Shown one piece after another: positions 1 through 6,190 of a DNA stretch of 9,037 bases. The stretch lies in contig DASSZM010000052.1 in assembly GCA_035702855.1 (NCBI GenBank), positions 1 through 9,037 on the forward strand, in the 5' to 3' direction. The number at the start of each line of letters is the position of its first letter. Position 1 is the first letter of the stretch. The stretch is from JAKAQB01 sp035702855 (lineage in GTDB: Bacteria; Actinomycetota; Acidimicrobiia; Acidimicrobiales; Palsa-688). The translations under genes and the position numbers were made by a program. Below the pieces are notes generated by a model. It had not been told where the DNA came from. It saw only the letters and a list, made by a program, of their open reading frames with translations, and searched no databases.

Positions 1-296
1 CCACCTGGCGCATCGTGCGCGAGACCAACGCCGCCCTCGAGGCGGCCGAGCCGTGGAAGGCCGAACCCGGACCCGCCGTCGATGCCGTCCTCGGCGACGC
101 CCTCGAAGCGCTGCGGGTGCTCGCCATCCTCGCCAGCCCGGCCGTGCCGCGTGCCGCCGCCGAGATCTGGCGGCGAATCGGGCTGCCCGGCGGCCCGACC
201 GACCAACGGCTCCCCGAGGCGGCGGCGTGGGGCGGCTACCCCGGCGGGCTGCCGGTCGAGAAGGGGGAGCCGCTCTTCCCCCGCCTCGCGGGCTGA
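1..296 (+). CDS. metG: Methionyl-tRNA synthetase, C-terminal part (5' end outside window)
   Basis: This is the last 97 codons of a gene that begins before the window; the frame runs from base 3 to TGA at 294-296. Methionyl-tRNA synthetase charges tRNA-Met with methionine in the cytoplasm. The visible part is the helical anticodon-binding domain. It shows TWRIVRETNAALEAAEPWK, which matches the family pattern of a helix with a conserved Asn/Glu face followed by a P/PWK turn. A helix bearing the LRVLAILASPAVPRAA segment follows, and the ending LPVEKGEPLFPRL is the usual close of the core enzyme. The protein stops there, so it lacks the extra C-terminal OB-fold tRNA-binding domain found in some bacterial enzymes. 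tatD starts 5 bp after the stop, and the metG-tatD-rsmA-ispE order is common in actinobacteria and supports the call. The catalytic HIGH and KMSKS region is not visible here. Confidence 0.9.
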   Translation, partial: TWRIVRETNAALEAAEPWKAEPGPAVDAVLGDALEALRVLAILASPAVPRAAAEIWRRIGLPGGPTDQRLPEAAAWGGYPGGLPVEKGEPLFPRLAG

Positions 297-301
297 ACGG
301 C

Positions 302-1054
302 GTGTGGGCCGACAGCCACTGCCACGTGCCCTACGAGGGCGTCGGCACCGACAGCGTCGACGAGGCCCTGGATGCGGGGGTGGGACGGCTGATCAGCGTG
401 GGCACCGACGCGCGCCAGTCGGCGGCGGCGGTGGCGCTGGCCGGCGCCCGCCCCGAGGTCTGGGCGACCGTCGGGCTCCATCCCCACGACGCCGGTGAGG
501 GCGTGGCGAGCCTCGACGGGCTGCTCGCGCCGCCCGCGGAGCGGGTGGTCGGCATCGGCGAGTGCGGCCTCGACTACCACTACGACCACTCGCCCCGCGA
601 CCGGCAGCAGGAGGCGTTCGCCGAGCAGGTGCGCCTCGCCCACCGGCTCCACCTCACCCTGGTGATCCACACCAGGGAGGCCTGGGACGACACCTTCGCC
701 ATCCTCGAGCGGGAAGGCGTGCCGGAGCGCACCGTCTTCCACTGCTTCACCGGCGGGCCGGACGAGGCGCGCAGGGCCCTGGGGGCGGGGGCCTGGCTGA
801 GCTTCAGCGGGATCGTCACCTTCAAGGGCGCCGACGACGTGCGCGCCGCCGCCAGGCTGTGCCCGCCCGACCGGCTGCTGGTCGAGACCGACGCCCCCTA
901 CCTGGCGCCGGTGCCCCACCGGGGCCGGCCCAACCGCCCCGCCTGGGTGACCCTCGTCGGGGCGGCGGTGGCCGAGGCACGGGGGGAGCGCCGGGGGGTG
1001 GTGGAGGACGCCACCTGGGCGGCGACGGCGGCCGCCTTCGGGTTGCCGGCATGA
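302..1054 (+). CDS. tatD: TatD family metal-dependent hydrolase / DNase
   Basis: This 250-residue protein is full length for the TatD family, metal-dependent TIM-barrel hydrolases with reported 3'-5' exonuclease activity in DNA repair and quality control. The metal and active-site set is visible: DSHCH near the N-terminus (H6, H8), Glu87 in GIGECGLDYH, His123 in VIHTRE, His147 in FHCFTG and Asp197 in ETDAPYL. The C-terminal PHRGRPNRP segment is also typical. I chose GTG at 302 because it places only three residues before the Asp of DSHCH, as in relatives, and lies 5 bp after the metG stop. The frame is open further upstream but would overlap metG. There is no clear Shine-Dalgarno site, so translation is probably coupled to metG. 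Its stop overlaps the rsmA start (ATGA). The family is certain; the physiological substrate is not known from sequence. Confidence 0.93.
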   Translation: MWADSHCHVPYEGVGTDSVDEALDAGVGRLISVGTDARQSAAAVALAGARPEVWATVGLHPHDAGEGVASLDGLLAPPAERVVGIGECGLDYHYDHSPRDRQQEAFAEQVRLAHRLHLTLVIHTREAWDDTFAILEREGVPERTVFHCFTGGPDEARRALGAGAWLSFSGIVTFKGADDVRAAARLCPPDRLLVETDAPYLAPVPHRGRPNRPAWVTLVGAAVAEARGERRGVVEDATWAATAAAFGLPA

Positions 1055-1884
1055 CGCTCACCCGCGGCCGGGTCCAGGAGCTGCTCGCCGCCGGCGGCCT
1101 GCACCCGAGCCGGGCGCTCGGGCAGAACTTCGTGGCCGACCCCAACACCGTCCGGCGCATCGCCCGCCTCGCCGGGGTCGGCCCCGGCGACCGGGTGGTG
1201 GAGATCGGCGCCGGGCTCGGCTCGCTCACCCTGGCGCTGGCCGAGACCGGGGCGGCGGTGACCGCCGTCGAGGTCGACCGCGGCCTCCTGCCGGTCCTGC
1301 GCCGCCAGGTCGGTGGCGCCGGCGTCGAGGTCGTCGGCGGCGACGCCATGCACCTCGACTGGGCGGCGCTGCTCGGCGCCGGCCCCTGGGTGCTGGTCGC
1401 CAACCTCCCCTACAACATCGCCACGCCGCTCGTCGCCGACCTGCTCGACGGGGTCCCCGCCATCGCCCGCATGGTCGTGATGGTCCAGCGCGAGGTGGCC
1501 GAGCGGCTGGCCGCCGGCCCGGGCGACGCCGGCTACGGCGCCGTCAGCGTCAAGGTGGCGTACTGGGCGACGGCCCGGCTCCTCGGCCGGGTGCCGGCGT
1601 CGGTGTTCGTGCCCCGCCCCAACGTGGAGTCGGCCCTGGTCGGCATCGAGCGCCGGGAGCGGCCGGCGGTCGACCCGGCCACCGTGCCCGCCGAGCGGCT
1701 CTTCGAGCTGGTGCGCGCCGGGTTCGGCCAGCGGCGCAAGATGCTCCGCCGGGCGCTGGCCGACCGGGTGCCGGCGGACGCCTGGGCGGCGGCCGGCATC
1801 GATCCGGAGGCCCGCGCCGAGCAGCTGGGCGTGGAGGCGTGGGGCCGCCTCGCCACCGCCACCCTCGCCGGGGCCGGCCGGTGA
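1051..1884 (+). CDS. rsmA: 16S rRNA (adenine1518-N6/adenine1519-N6)-dimethyltransferase
   Basis: RsmA (KsgA) uses S-adenosylmethionine to dimethylate two adjacent adenines in the 3' terminal hairpin of 16S rRNA during late 30S maturation; loss usually gives kasugamycin resistance. The protein has 277 residues, normal for the family. Visible motifs are GQNF (residues 24-27), the SAM-binding motif I EIGAGLGSLT (from residue 51), the acidic VEVD after strand 2, GDAMHLD, the catalytic motif IV NLPYN (118-122), VQREVAERL and VFVPRPNVESALV. The C-terminal helical domain begins near FELVRAGFGQRRKMLRRAL. Start ATG 1051 overlaps the tatD stop by 4 bp and the stop overlaps the ispE GTG by 4 bp, so translation is probably coupled on both sides. 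No rpfB-like gene lies between tatD and rsmA, unlike in Mycobacterium and several other actinobacteria. Confidence 0.96.
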   Translation: MTLTRGRVQELLAAGGLHPSRALGQNFVADPNTVRRIARLAGVGPGDRVVEIGAGLGSLTLALAETGAAVTAVEVDRGLLPVLRRQVGGAGVEVVGGDAMHLDWAALLGAGPWVLVANLPYNIATPLVADLLDGVPAIARMVVMVQREVAERLAAGPGDAGYGAVSVKVAYWATARLLGRVPASVFVPRPNVESALVGIERRERPAVDPATVPAERLFELVRAGFGQRRKMLRRALADRVPADAWAAAGIDPEARAEQLGVEAWGRLATATLAGAGR

Positions 1885-2630
1885 GCGCGCCCGGCGGCCA
1901 CGCCCGGATCGAGGCGTACGCCAAGCTGACCCTCTCGCTGCGGGTCACCGGTGTGCGCGCCGACGGCTACCACCTGCTCGCCGCGGAGATGGTGACCGTG
2001 GACCTGGCCGACACCGTCGAGATCGGCCCGGGCGACGGCCTGGAGGTGGTCGGCGCCACCGGGTCGCCGGTGCCCGCCGACGGCTCCAACCTCGTGAGCC
2101 GGGCCCTGCAGGCGGTGGGCCGGCGCGCGGCGGTGCGGCTGACCAAGCGCATCCCGGCGGGCGCCGGGCTCGGCGGCGGGTCGGCCGACGCCGCCGCCGT
2201 CCTGCGCTGGGCCGGCTGCCGGGACCTCACGGTCGCGGCGCGCCTCGGCGGGGACGTCCCGTTCTGCCTCGTGGGCGGCCGGGCGCGCGTCGGCGGCATC
2301 GGCGAGGTGCTGGAGCCGGTGGAGCCCGGCGAGCTCGACGGCGCGCCGTTCACGCTGTCGACACCCCCCTTCGGCGTGTCGACGGTGGAGGTGTACCGCG
2401 CCTGGGACCGCCTGGGCGGGCCCGTCGGCGACCACGGCAATGACCTCGAGCCGGCCGCCCTCGCCGTCGAGCCCCGCCTGGCGGCCTGGCGGGACGCCCT
2501 CGGGGACGCCACCGGGCAGCCACCGGTCCTGGCGGGGAGCGGCTCGACCTGGTTCGTGGCCGGCGCCCATCCCGCACCGGGACGGGTCGTGGCGCGCGTC
2601 AGCCGCCCGCCCGCACCCGTCTGTTGGTGA
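1881..2630 (+). CDS. ispE: 4-diphosphocytidyl-2-C-methyl-D-erythritol kinase, compact form
   Basis: IspE phosphorylates CDP-methylerythritol with ATP in the MEP pathway to isoprenoid precursors. This GHMP kinase shows the N-terminal AYAKLTLSLRVTGVRADGYH signature with Lys15 in the catalytic-lysine position, the ATP-binding glycine loop PAGAGLGGGSAD (through Asp103), the catalytic Asp125 in GGDVPFCLVGG, GIGE, NDLE and the C-terminal GSGST loop (from Gly219). Start GTG 1881 overlaps the rsmA stop (GTGA) and puts the conserved lysine at the usual distance; an earlier in-frame start at 1839 lies inside rsmA and is unlikely. The product has 249 residues, against about 280-310 usually. Much of the shortfall is between the glycine loop and the catalytic Asp, which are only 22 residues apart because the usual helical insert is missing. 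All key residues remain, so I expect it to be active. The stop is 18 bp from the convergent bS22 gene. Confidence 0.92.
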   Translation: MSAPGGHARIEAYAKLTLSLRVTGVRADGYHLLAAEMVTVDLADTVEIGPGDGLEVVGATGSPVPADGSNLVSRALQAVGRRAAVRLTKRIPAGAGLGGGSADAAAVLRWAGCRDLTVAARLGGDVPFCLVGGRARVGGIGEVLEPVEPGELDGAPFTLSTPPFGVSTVEVYRAWDRLGGPVGDHGNDLEPAALAVEPRLAAWRDALGDATGQPPVLAGSGSTWFVAGAHPAPGRVVARVSRPPAPVCW

Positions 2631-2648
2631 GAGGAGCCGGGACGGCGG

Positions 2649-2747
2649 CTACCGCCCGGCGCGCCGCTGCCAGCGGGTGGCCTTCAGCATCTTCTTGTGC
2701 TTCTTCTTACGCATGCGCTTGCGGCGCTTCTTGATGAGCGATCCCAT
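2649..2747 (-). CDS. Small ribosomal subunit protein bS22 (AURKAIP1/COX24-like domain)
   Basis: This is a 32-codon gene, too short for most gene callers, from ATG at 2747 to TAG at 2649. The product starts MGSLIKKRRKRMRKKKHKK and ends KATRWQRRAGR; over half of its residues are Lys or Arg. It fits the 30S protein bS22 first seen in mycobacterial ribosome structures (about 33 residues, starting MGS(V/L)IKKRRKRM), which belongs to the AURKAIP1/COX24 domain family. Such peptides sit buried in small-subunit rRNA near the decoding region. Lysine codons are almost all AAG, so the gene is locally less GC-rich than its neighbours. It is convergent with ispE (18 bp between stops) and has its own start region. 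No Shine-Dalgarno site is visible; a TAGGTT box 11 bp before the ATG suggests a near-leaderless message. The family match is from memory, but the sequence is distinctive. Confidence 0.88.
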   Translation of the reverse strand: MGSLIKKRRKRMRKKKHKKMLKATRWQRRAGR

Positions 2748-2750
2748 GCC

Positions 2751-2762
2751 GGTTGGCCAACC
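2751..2762. repeat. Perfect 12-bp palindrome GGTTGGCCAACC before bS22
   Basis: GGTTGGCCAACC reads the same on both strands and ends 3 bp before the bS22 ATG. It overlaps the TAGGTT box proposed as the -10 element. In DNA it could be a dimeric repressor or activator site. In RNA it could pair only partly, because it has no loop. It may also be chance in GC-rich DNA, though the TT/AA ends make it stand out here. Confidence 0.5.
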
Positions 2763-2764
2763 TA
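2759..2764 (-). promoter_or_regulatory. Possible -10 box (TAGGTT) for bS22
   Basis: TAGGTT on the minus strand fits the actinobacterial -10 pattern TAnnnT and ends 11 bases before the bS22 ATG. Transcription starting about 6-8 bases downstream would leave a leader of only a few bases, which agrees with the missing Shine-Dalgarno site. No -35 box is convincing. Confidence 0.3.
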
Positions 2765-2770
2765 GTGCCT

Positions 2771-2800
2771 GGCCGGCCGTCCGTGCGAACCGGGCCGGCC
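2771..2800 (-). terminator. Possible hairpin after the FrhB-like gene (two GGCCGGCC copies)
   Basis: Two copies of the self-complementary octamer GGCCGGCC (2771-2778 and 2793-2800) are separated by 14 bases just downstream of the FrhB-like stop codon. They can form an 8-bp all-GC stem in the transcript. There is no following T tract, so this would be at best an atypical terminator or an mRNA 3'-end stabiliser. It lies between the FrhB-like gene and bS22, in the 60-bp intergenic gap. Confidence 0.25.
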
Positions 2801-2807
2801 CCGGCGC

Positions 2808-3986
2808 TCAGACCGCCTTGGGCTTGGGCGGCGGCACGCCGAGGCGGGGGGCGGCGACGGCCTGCTCCGGCCAACGCCGGCGCGACACCGTCGACAGCTT
2901 GCGCAAGAGGGCGATCGCCCCGGGGTCGTCGTCGCCGGGCCGGGTCTCGACGGCGCCGTCGGCGACCATGGCCGTCATGAGCTCCCGGCCGGCGTCGGTG
3001 CGCACGATCGTCAGCGTCCAGTCGTTGAAGGCGCCGATGCCGCCGGTCGAGATGTCGGCGTGCTCCGCCGCGAAGTCGGGGCAGGACTTGCAGCCCTCCC
3101 GCGTCCAGGCGTGGCACTCCTTCAACGGGACCTCGTGGTAGGACCCGTCGCGCATCCAGATCTGGAAGACGCCCTTGATGTTCATCTTCACGATGTCCTC
3201 GCGGCGCAGGCCGTAGCGCGCCTCGAACAGCTCCGGGAAGATGGCGTCGTCGAAGGTCTTGGAGCACAGCAAGCCGATGGACAGCGCCAGGCGGCGACCG
3301 GGCTTGCCGGCCTTGCGCGCCCGCATCACGGCCGGCACCGACGCCTGGCAGCTCATGCCGACCACCGCCAACCGCTCGGCGCCCTGTCCGACGGCGTCGG
3401 CGTAGGCGAGGGTGTTGGCCGAGTAGGTGTAGCGCGACCCGCTGGCGGCGAGCACCTCGGCGCGGGTCCGGGCCACGCCCGGCACAGCCCGCCAGGAGCG
3501 CCCGTCGCCCTCCAGGTACGAGACGAGGGCGGCGTCGATGCGATCGTGCTCGAGGCACCACGCGAGGATGGCCGACACGAGCCCACCGTCCTGGCCCCGC
3601 TGGTGCAGCTCGGGGTCCGTCGCCCGGGCGAGGAAGATGTCGCCGGTGATCCCTGCCTGCTCCTCGGGGAGCCGCTCGCGGCTGTGCAGGTAGGTGTCGA
3701 TCTCCGGTTCCCAGTGCCGGAAGCGGGGGCAGGCACGCGTGCAGCTGGTGCACCCGCGGTCGCCGTGGCCGCAGCCGCCGGGGCCGCCCTCCTCCTCCAG
3801 GTGGAAGGGCCGGTACACGCCGTTGCTCGTGTCGTAGCCGAGCACGTCGTGGGGGCAGGAGATCACGCACCCGGCGCAGCCGGTGCACAGCCCCGTGGTG
3901 ACCACCTCGTCGAACAGCTCGGTCCAATGGGCGCGCCAGCGTTCGCGCGCCGGCTTGGCGGGCGCCTCGGGAGGGGCGGTCGTCAT
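2808..3986 (-). CDS. FrhB/FdhB-family iron-sulfur protein (coenzyme F420 hydrogenase/dehydrogenase beta subunit-like)
   Basis: This 392-residue protein carries an N-terminal ferredoxin motif C34-x2-C37-x2-C40-x3-CP (CTGCAGCVISCP), then a second cysteine set C72, C79, C82, C86-P (ending CTSCTRACPRF). The C-terminal FrhB/FdhB domain follows: VVGMSCQAS, GLLCSKTF (C241), FEARYGLRREDIVKMNIKG, and C291, C299, C302 in a CKSCPDFAAEHADIS motif. Relatives bind 4Fe-4S clusters and FAD and pass electrons between F420 or ferredoxin and a partner enzyme. Many stand-alone members, including chlorophyll and phycobilin-type reductases, do not use F420. No hydrogenase, formate dehydrogenase or F420 gene is visible nearby, so the substrate is unknown. 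It should be cytosolic, as there is no signal peptide or membrane helix. ATG 3986 is supported by a TAGGGT box 6 bp upstream. The gene is divergent from the MFS gene. Confidence 0.85.
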   Translation of the reverse strand: MTTAPPEAPAKPARERWRAHWTELFDEVVTTGLCTGCAGCVISCPHDVLGYDTSNGVYRPFHLEEEGGPGGCGHGDRGCTSCTRACPRFRHWEPEIDTYLHSRERLPEEQAGITGDIFLARATDPELHQRGQDGGLVSAILAWCLEHDRIDAALVSYLEGDGRSWRAVPGVARTRAEVLAASGSRYTYSANTLAYADAVGQGAERLAVVGMSCQASVPAVMRARKAGKPGRRLALSIGLLCSKTFDDAIFPELFEARYGLRREDIVKMNIKGVFQIWMRDGSYHEVPLKECHAWTREGCKSCPDFAAEHADISTGGIGAFNDWTLTIVRTDAGRELMTAMVADGAVETRPGDDDPGAIALLRKLSTVSRRRWPEQAVAAPRLGVPPPKPKAV

Positions 3987-3992
3987 GGCCCG

Positions 3993-3998
3993 ACCCTA
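3993..3998 (-). promoter_or_regulatory. Possible -10 box (TAGGGT) for the FrhB-like gene
   Basis: TAGGGT on the minus strand fits TAnnnT and ends 6 bases before the ATG at 3986. A start site about 7 bases downstream would fall on the ATG itself, giving a leaderless mRNA. It lies in the 69-bp divergent region shared with the MFS gene. No clear -35 box is seen. Confidence 0.35.
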
Positions 3999-4040
3999 GA
4001 TCGTCCGCCGGCCCCGCTCTCGCTAGCAGTGGCGCGTCGG

Positions 4041-4046
4041 TAGCTT
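4041..4046 (+). promoter_or_regulatory. Possible -10 box (TAGCTT) for the MFS gene
   Basis: TAGCTT fits TAnnnT and ends 9 bases before the ATG at 4056, so transcription would start within about three bases of the start codon. There is no Shine-Dalgarno site in front of that ATG. The box sits in the divergent region, facing away from the TAGGGT box at 3993-3998. Confidence 0.35.
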
Positions 4047-4055
4047 GCGCCCGGC

Positions 4056-5249
4056 ATGGCGTCCCCCGCTCCCGCCCGCTCGGCCATCGGGCGGCGGCTC
4101 ACCCTGCTGCTCGCCGTGGCCTGCGGCGTGTCCGTCGCCAACCTCTACTACGCCCAGCCGCTGCTCTCCACGGTCGCCGCCGGCCTCGGGACCGGCCCCG
4201 GCACGGCAGGGCTGGTCGTCACGCTCTCCCAGGTGGGTTACGCCGTCGGCCTCGCTCTCCTGGTCCCCGCCGGCGACATGCTCGACCGCCGGCGGCTGGT
4301 GCCGGCCGTGCTGGGCCTCACCGCCCTCGCCCTCGTCGGGTCGGCGGCGGCGCCGTCGATCGGGGTGCTGATCGCCCTGGCCGCGCTGGTCGGCGTCGGC
4401 TCCGTCGCCGCACAGATCCTGGTGCCCCTGGCCGCGTCGCTGGCGAGCGACCACGACCGCGGGCGGGTCGTGGGCACGGTCATGAGCGGCCTGCTGGTCG
4501 GCATCCTCCTGGCCCGGACGGCGTCGGGCATCGTGGCCGGGGCGAGCAGCTGGCGGGTGGTCTACGTCGTGGCGGCGGTGATCGTCGTCGGGCTCGCCGC
4601 CGTCCTGGCGGTGGCGCTGCCCCGGGAGGCGCCGAGGCCCCGCCTGGCGTACCCCGCCCTGCTGCGCTCGATCGTCACCCTGTGGCGGGCGGAGCCGCTC
4701 CTGCGCCGGCGGGCGGCGCTCGGCGGCCTCGGGTTCGCAGCCTTCTCGGTGTTCTGGACGACGATGGCGTTCCTGCTGGCCGGGCCCCCGTACCACTACT
4801 CCGACACGGTCATCGGGCTGTTCGGCCTCGTCGGCGCCGCCGGTGCGCTGTGCGCCAACGCCGCCGGCCGCCTCGCCGACCGGGGTCGTGCCCCGGCGGC
4901 GACGCTCGGGTTCTCGGCGGCGATCGCCGTCTCGTTCCTGCCGATCTGGTTCGGGCGGCACTCCCTGGTCGCCCTCATCGTCGGGATCGTGGTGCTCGAC
5001 ATCGGGGTGCAGGGCCTGCACGTCACCAACCAGAGCCTCATCTACCGGCTGTCAGCCGAGGCGCGCAGCCGGATCAACGCCGCCTACATGGTCTGCTACT
5101 TCGTGGGTGGCGCCGTCGGCTCGGCGGTGGCCGCCGCCGTCTACGGCGCCGCCGGCTGGGCGGCGGTCAGCGCCGTGGGCGGCGCCGTGGGGGTCGCCGC
5201 CGTGGCCGTCGGCCTCGCCCCGGGGGCGGGCCGCCGCCTCGGCACCTAG
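4056..5249 (+). CDS. MFS transporter, 12-helix drug/metabolite exporter type
   Basis: This 397-residue hydrophobic protein is the right length for a 12-helix major facilitator, which moves a small molecule across the cytoplasmic membrane using an ion gradient. The first helix runs into ANLYYAQPLLSTV (residues 28-40), a signature of an efflux subgroup related to the AraJ/YnfM-type proteins. Motif A is seen after helix 2 as GDMLDRRR (73-80) and again in the second half as GRLADRG (271-277). The helix 5 region GILLARTASGIVAG (149-162) resembles the antiporter motif C. A longer cytoplasmic loop with charged residues (about 189-220) divides the two halves. Start ATG 4056 gives a short cytoplasmic N-terminus and has a -10-like box just upstream. 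The gene is divergent from the FrhB-like gene and 55 bp upstream of the FAH-family gene, with which it may be co-transcribed. The substrate cannot be read from sequence. Confidence 0.88.
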   Translation: MASPAPARSAIGRRLTLLLAVACGVSVANLYYAQPLLSTVAAGLGTGPGTAGLVVTLSQVGYAVGLALLVPAGDMLDRRRLVPAVLGLTALALVGSAAAPSIGVLIALAALVGVGSVAAQILVPLAASLASDHDRGRVVGTVMSGLLVGILLARTASGIVAGASSWRVVYVVAAVIVVGLAAVLAVALPREAPRPRLAYPALLRSIVTLWRAEPLLRRRAALGGLGFAAFSVFWTTMAFLLAGPPYHYSDTVIGLFGLVGAAGALCANAAGRLADRGRAPAATLGFSAAIAVSFLPIWFGRHSLVALIVGIVVLDIGVQGLHVTNQSLIYRLSAEARSRINAAYMVCYFVGGAVGSAVAAAVYGAAGWAAVSAVGGAVGVAAVAVGLAPGAGRRLGT

Positions 5250-5304
5250 CCTGCTTCGCGTACGCCACCCGGTCGCCGCCGGCGGCCCGCACACCGGAGG
5301 AACC

Positions 5305-6147
5305 GTGAAGCTCGCCACCGTTCGCACCCCGTCGGGCACCGCCGCCGTCCGCCTCGAGGCCGATGACGCCGTCCATCTCGGCGCCGGCGACGTCGGTGCC
5401 CTGCTCGGCGACCCGGAGTGGCGGGAGCGGGCGGCGTCGGCGGCGGGGGAGCGCTTCGCCGTCGAGGGCCTCGACTACGCCCCGCTCGTGCCGCACCCCG
5501 AGAAGATCGTCTGCGTCGGGCTCAACTACCGCAACCACATCGAGGAGATGGGTCGGCAACTGCCCACCCACCCGACCTTGTTCGCCAAGTACCCGCCGGC
5601 GCTGATCGGGGCCCGGGACGACATCGTCCTGCCCCGGGTGTCGGAGCAGATGGACTGGGAGGCGGAGCTGGCGATCGTCATCGGCTCGCCGGTGCGCGCC
5701 GCGGACGAGCGTGCCGCCCGGGCGGCCATCGCCGGCTACACGATCCTCGACGACGTCACCGCCCGTGACTGGCAGAACCGCACGCTCCAGTGGCTGCAGG
5801 GCAAGTCGTTCGAGGCGAGCACCCCGCTCGGGCCGGCGCTGGTCACCGCCGACGAGGTCGACGCCGAGGCGGGCCTGCGGATCTCGGCGTCGGTCAACGG
5901 CGAGGTGGTGCAGGACGACACCACCGCGCAGCTGCTCTTCGGGCCGGTCGAGCTGGTCCGCTACCTCTCGACGTTCATCACCCTCCACCCGGGGGATGTG
6001 ATCGCCACCGGCACGCCCGGCGGGGTCGGTCACGGCCGGACCCCGCCCCGCTACCTGCGGGACGGGGATGTCCTGGTCACGGCCATCGAAGGCCTGGGCG
6101 AGTGTCGCAACACCTGCCGGAGCGAGGCGAACGGCACCCGACCCTGA
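5305..6147 (+). CDS. Fumarylacetoacetate hydrolase (FAH) family protein
   Basis: This 280-residue protein has a short N-terminal domain (about 1-65) followed by the FAH catalytic fold. The core begins at PEKIVCVGLNYRNHIEEMG; relatives include acylpyruvate hydrolases, oxaloacetate decarboxylases and 2-hydroxyhepta-2,4-diene-1,7-dioate isomerases. The Mg/Mn site is visible as Glu119 and Glu121 in DWEAELAIVIG and Asp150 in LDDVTARDWQ. Lys167 in GKSFE, FAKYPPALIG, and the C-terminal TGTPGGVGHGRTPP and GDVLVTAIEGLGECRNTC are also family features. It probably cleaves or decarboxylates a 2-oxo acid in the cytosol, in aromatic or amino-acid breakdown, but which one is not determinable. Start GTG 5305 is well supported by GGAGGAA four bases upstream, the best Shine-Dalgarno site in the window. 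No catabolic partner genes are adjacent. The 55-bp gap after the MFS stop suggests a shared transcript. Confidence 0.9.
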   Translation: MKLATVRTPSGTAAVRLEADDAVHLGAGDVGALLGDPEWRERAASAAGERFAVEGLDYAPLVPHPEKIVCVGLNYRNHIEEMGRQLPTHPTLFAKYPPALIGARDDIVLPRVSEQMDWEAELAIVIGSPVRAADERAARAAIAGYTILDDVTARDWQNRTLQWLQGKSFEASTPLGPALVTADEVDAEAGLRISASVNGEVVQDDTTAQLLFGPVELVRYLSTFITLHPGDVIATGTPGGVGHGRTPPRYLRDGDVLVTAIEGLGECRNTCRSEANGTRP

Positions 6148-6160
6148 GCCGAAAGCCCGG

Positions 6161-6190
6161 AATGGTTCGCATCTGCAAGCTGTTTAGATG
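6161..6190 (+). promoter_or_regulatory. AT-richer patch before the flippase gene, possible promoter
   Basis: Thirteen of these 30 bases are G or C, far below the surrounding DNA. The patch lies between the FAH-family stop and the flippase-like start and contains TTTAGA/TTAGAT near its end as a weak -10 candidate. No well-spaced -35 box is present. A promoter for the flippase-IlvX pair is a reasonable guess, not more. Confidence 0.22.

Noticed and set aside
562..1884. Upstream extension of the RsmA frame back to 562
   Set aside because: The extra N-terminal part is a Pro/Arg/Gly-rich shadow of tatD. ATG 1051 overlaps the tatD stop and gives a family-length protein with GQNF at the usual distance.
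2440..3141. Plus-strand open frame across the ispE end, bS22 and the FrhB-like gene
   Set aside because: It crosses three supported genes in other frames, and its translation is low-complexity without motifs.
3060..4043. Plus-strand 327-codon frame opposite the FrhB-like gene
   Set aside because: The minus strand here encodes a protein with ordered ferredoxin cysteine motifs; the plus-strand translation has no recognisable domain.
5247..5252. TAGCCT as a -10 box for the FAH-family gene
   Set aside because: Its first three bases are the MFS stop codon, and the gene has a strong Shine-Dalgarno site and may be co-transcribed, so the match is likely coincidence.
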